NCBI GenBank assembly: GCA_029255685.2
Contig: CM055319.2
Coordinates: forward strand, 30,537,568-30,601,567
DNA: 64,000 bases
Reading direction: 5' to 3'
Source: Silene conica
Lineage: Eukaryota > Streptophyta > Magnoliopsida > Caryophyllales > Caryophyllaceae
The notes beneath the pieces were generated by a model that worked only from the letters and a program-made list of their open reading frames with translations, ran no database searches and was not told the origin of the DNA. Positions 62,695 to 64,000 of the stretch are shown here, piece after piece. The translations under genes were made by a program, and so were the position numbers. Each line of letters begins with the position of its first letter. The first letter of the stretch is position 1.

Positions 62695-63766
62695 GTCAAA
62701 TCTGCACTAGGAGATAGGATAACAAAAAGTAACCCAAAGTTAATTGAATCAACAATATGTTCATTAATTTCCCCAAATCAATCATCTAAATTAGGGTTTT
62801 TGATTTTTCAATTAAAAACCCTTATTTTTTTTTGTGAGTAAAAATTTAGGGATACTACAATGAAGAGTACCATCAACATAAACAGAAAGGAACTTCGTAA
62901 TCAGCAGCAACAAAGAAGCATACTAAACGGAAATTTAAAAAAAAAACGGAAATTAAAAGAAAACAGAAATGAAATCCTAAAAAAAACGAAAAAAAACTAA
63001 GAACAAGCAATAGGAAAAAAAAACGAAAAAACGAAGGACAGAAAAAAAAAACGAAAAAGAAGAGACCAAATCTGAAAGAGAGGAAACAAGGAAAAATAAA
63101 GAGAAAAGGAAGAAAAATTACCTCAACAAAATGCCCTTATAAGACTAGATCTGCAAAATTTGAGTTCAAAAACCCAAAAACTAGCAAAAATAGCCTAAGT
63201 AGAGTAGATTTGAAGAAGGAAAAGGGAAATAAGGGTTGAGAGAGAGTTAGGGTTTATGTTAGAAGAGAAGGGGGTGTTTGAGGAAGGGGTAAAAAGAAAT
63301 CTGAAAAATAAACCAAATAAGTACCTACGCGAAAAACCCAGCCGATCGACTTATGGTATCGACTGAAGACGGTCGATCGACTTATCGTATCGACTGAAAA
63401 CGGTCGATCGGCTAAGTCGACTAAAAGGACTTCGTGCGAATCCAGAGACGGTCGATCGACTTTCGGGATCGACCACATTTGGTCGATCGGCTTCTTTTAT
63501 CGACTAACAACGGTCGATCGACCATTTGGAGCTCTTTTCTTTGATTTTCGTCCGTTTCAACATTTCCGTAAGACTTCCGTTGCTTAAAACACCTGCAATT
63601 CTTCAGTAAAAACACCTAGAACTCTACTCCTACCACAAAAAGTTCTTAAAAACAACTAAAGTCTGAGTCTAAAAAGTTCGAAACTAAACAAAACTTCAAA
63701 TTACAAGCCGGGTTGCCTCCCGGGAAGCGCTGATTTATAAGGGTCCCGCACGACCTCTAACTTTCT
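62695..63766. other. Athila non-coding DNA between pol and the extra ORF
   Basis: A-rich runs at 62930-63130 and a GGTCGATCGAC array at 63341-63523. No ORF of note. Confidence 0.7.
63341..63523. repeat. GGTCGATCGACY motif array in Athila internal DNA
   Basis: Copies start at 63341 (GCC variant), 63371, 63402, 63450, 63481 and 63512: spacings 30, 31, 48, 31 and 31 bp. TATCGACT half-sites alternate with them. Confidence 0.95.
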
Positions 63767-64000
63767 TCAAAACTCGGCAACGTCAAGTGGTTCAAGGTAC
63801 AACACCTCAACCACTCCAATCACTTCCCCTTGATCTCGATAGTGTTTGACTTGATGTCCGTTGGCTTTGAATTTTTCCCCTGCAGCATTCTCAACTTCTA
63901 CTGCACCAAACTTAGACACGTTAGTGATGGTGAAAGGACTAGACCATTTAGACTTTAACTTACCTGGAAATAGGCGAAGTCTGGAATTGTACAGTAGCAC
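63767..64000 (-). CDS. Gypsy Pol, integrase C-terminal end (partial)
   Basis: The visible 77 codons match the C-terminus of Athila/Tat integrases: LLYNSRLRLFPGKLKSKW, then a short beta-rich tail (SPFTITNV, FGAVEV) and NGHQVKHY. The upstream polymerase lies beyond the window edge. The frame is open to its stop at 63767. Confidence 0.85.
   Translation of the reverse strand: MLLYNSRLRLFPGKLKSKWSSPFTITNVSKFGAVEVENAAGEKFKANGHQVKHYRDQGEVIGVVEVLYLEPLDVAEF

Larger units (their letters stand above)
58267..64000 (-). mobile_element. Athila-type Ty3/gypsy retrotransposon (3' part)
   Basis: Minus-strand element running off the right edge. From 5' to 3': integrase C-terminus (64000-63767), non-coding DNA with a motif array, a 514-codon ORF (62694-61150), about 1.5 kb of non-coding sequence including a 46-base T run (60301-60346), a purine tract (GGGGAGG, 59611-59620) and the 3' LTR (59608-58267). 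The gene order pol, then extra ORF, then LTR is that of the Athila lineage. It inserted into Helitron 3; the left target site is probably GGTGC (58262-58266). Confidence 0.85.

Overview
This is plant nuclear DNA, most likely from a eudicot with a fairly large, transposon-rich genome. The evidence is multi-exon genes with GT/AG introns, AT-rich spacers, and many classes of plant transposable element (copia, Athila-type gypsy, TRIM, Helitron, hAT, Mutator-like, Stowaway, LINE, SINE). I do not assign a family or species.

Four host genes can be read. (1) The 5' two-thirds of an N-acetylglucosamine kinase gene, minus strand, ATG at 6389, running off the left edge. (2) A single-exon germin-like protein, plus strand, 22075-22698. 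(3) A five-exon TRICHOME BIREFRINGENCE-LIKE (TBL/PMR5) polysaccharide O-acetyltransferase, minus strand, 28962 to 23328, convergent with the germin gene. (4) A thirteen-exon UBP5-type ubiquitin-specific protease, minus strand, 56957 to 41879, complete at 910 residues. They are an ordinary mix of sugar-salvage, cell-wall and protein-turnover functions, with no operon-like relationship.

The rest is mobile DNA, much of it nested. 6.9-14.7 kb: a dead autonomous Helitron (Rep plus PIF1-like helicase) flanked by direct repeats of about 445 bp. 14.7-21.5 kb: an AT-rich spacer with a U6 snRNA retropseudogene, a hAT element, and a second Helitron-ended unit that carries a 1-kb degenerate AGCTCGTATTC repeat and is also flanked by direct repeats (about 260 bp). 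25-30.1 kb: hAT, LINE and Stowaway insertions in TBL intron 1 and just upstream of its start. 30.3-39.0 kb: a very young, complete copia retrotransposon with 988-bp LTRs differing at one base. 42.5-43.7 kb: a Mutator-like element hosting a SINE, inside a UBP5 intron. 57.06 kb to the right edge: a Helitron fragment about 100 bp upstream of the UBP5 start codon, itself split by an Athila-type gypsy element.

The most intriguing signal is a short motif, GGTCGAYCGACY. It occurs in clustered arrays with near-helical spacing (mostly 20-21 or 30-31 bp) in two unrelated retrotransposons: the copia leader, and the Athila LTR and internal non-coding DNA. Other notable points are the paired Helitrons that sit exactly between long direct repeats, and a degenerate second copy of the catalytic GDS exon inside the first TBL intron.
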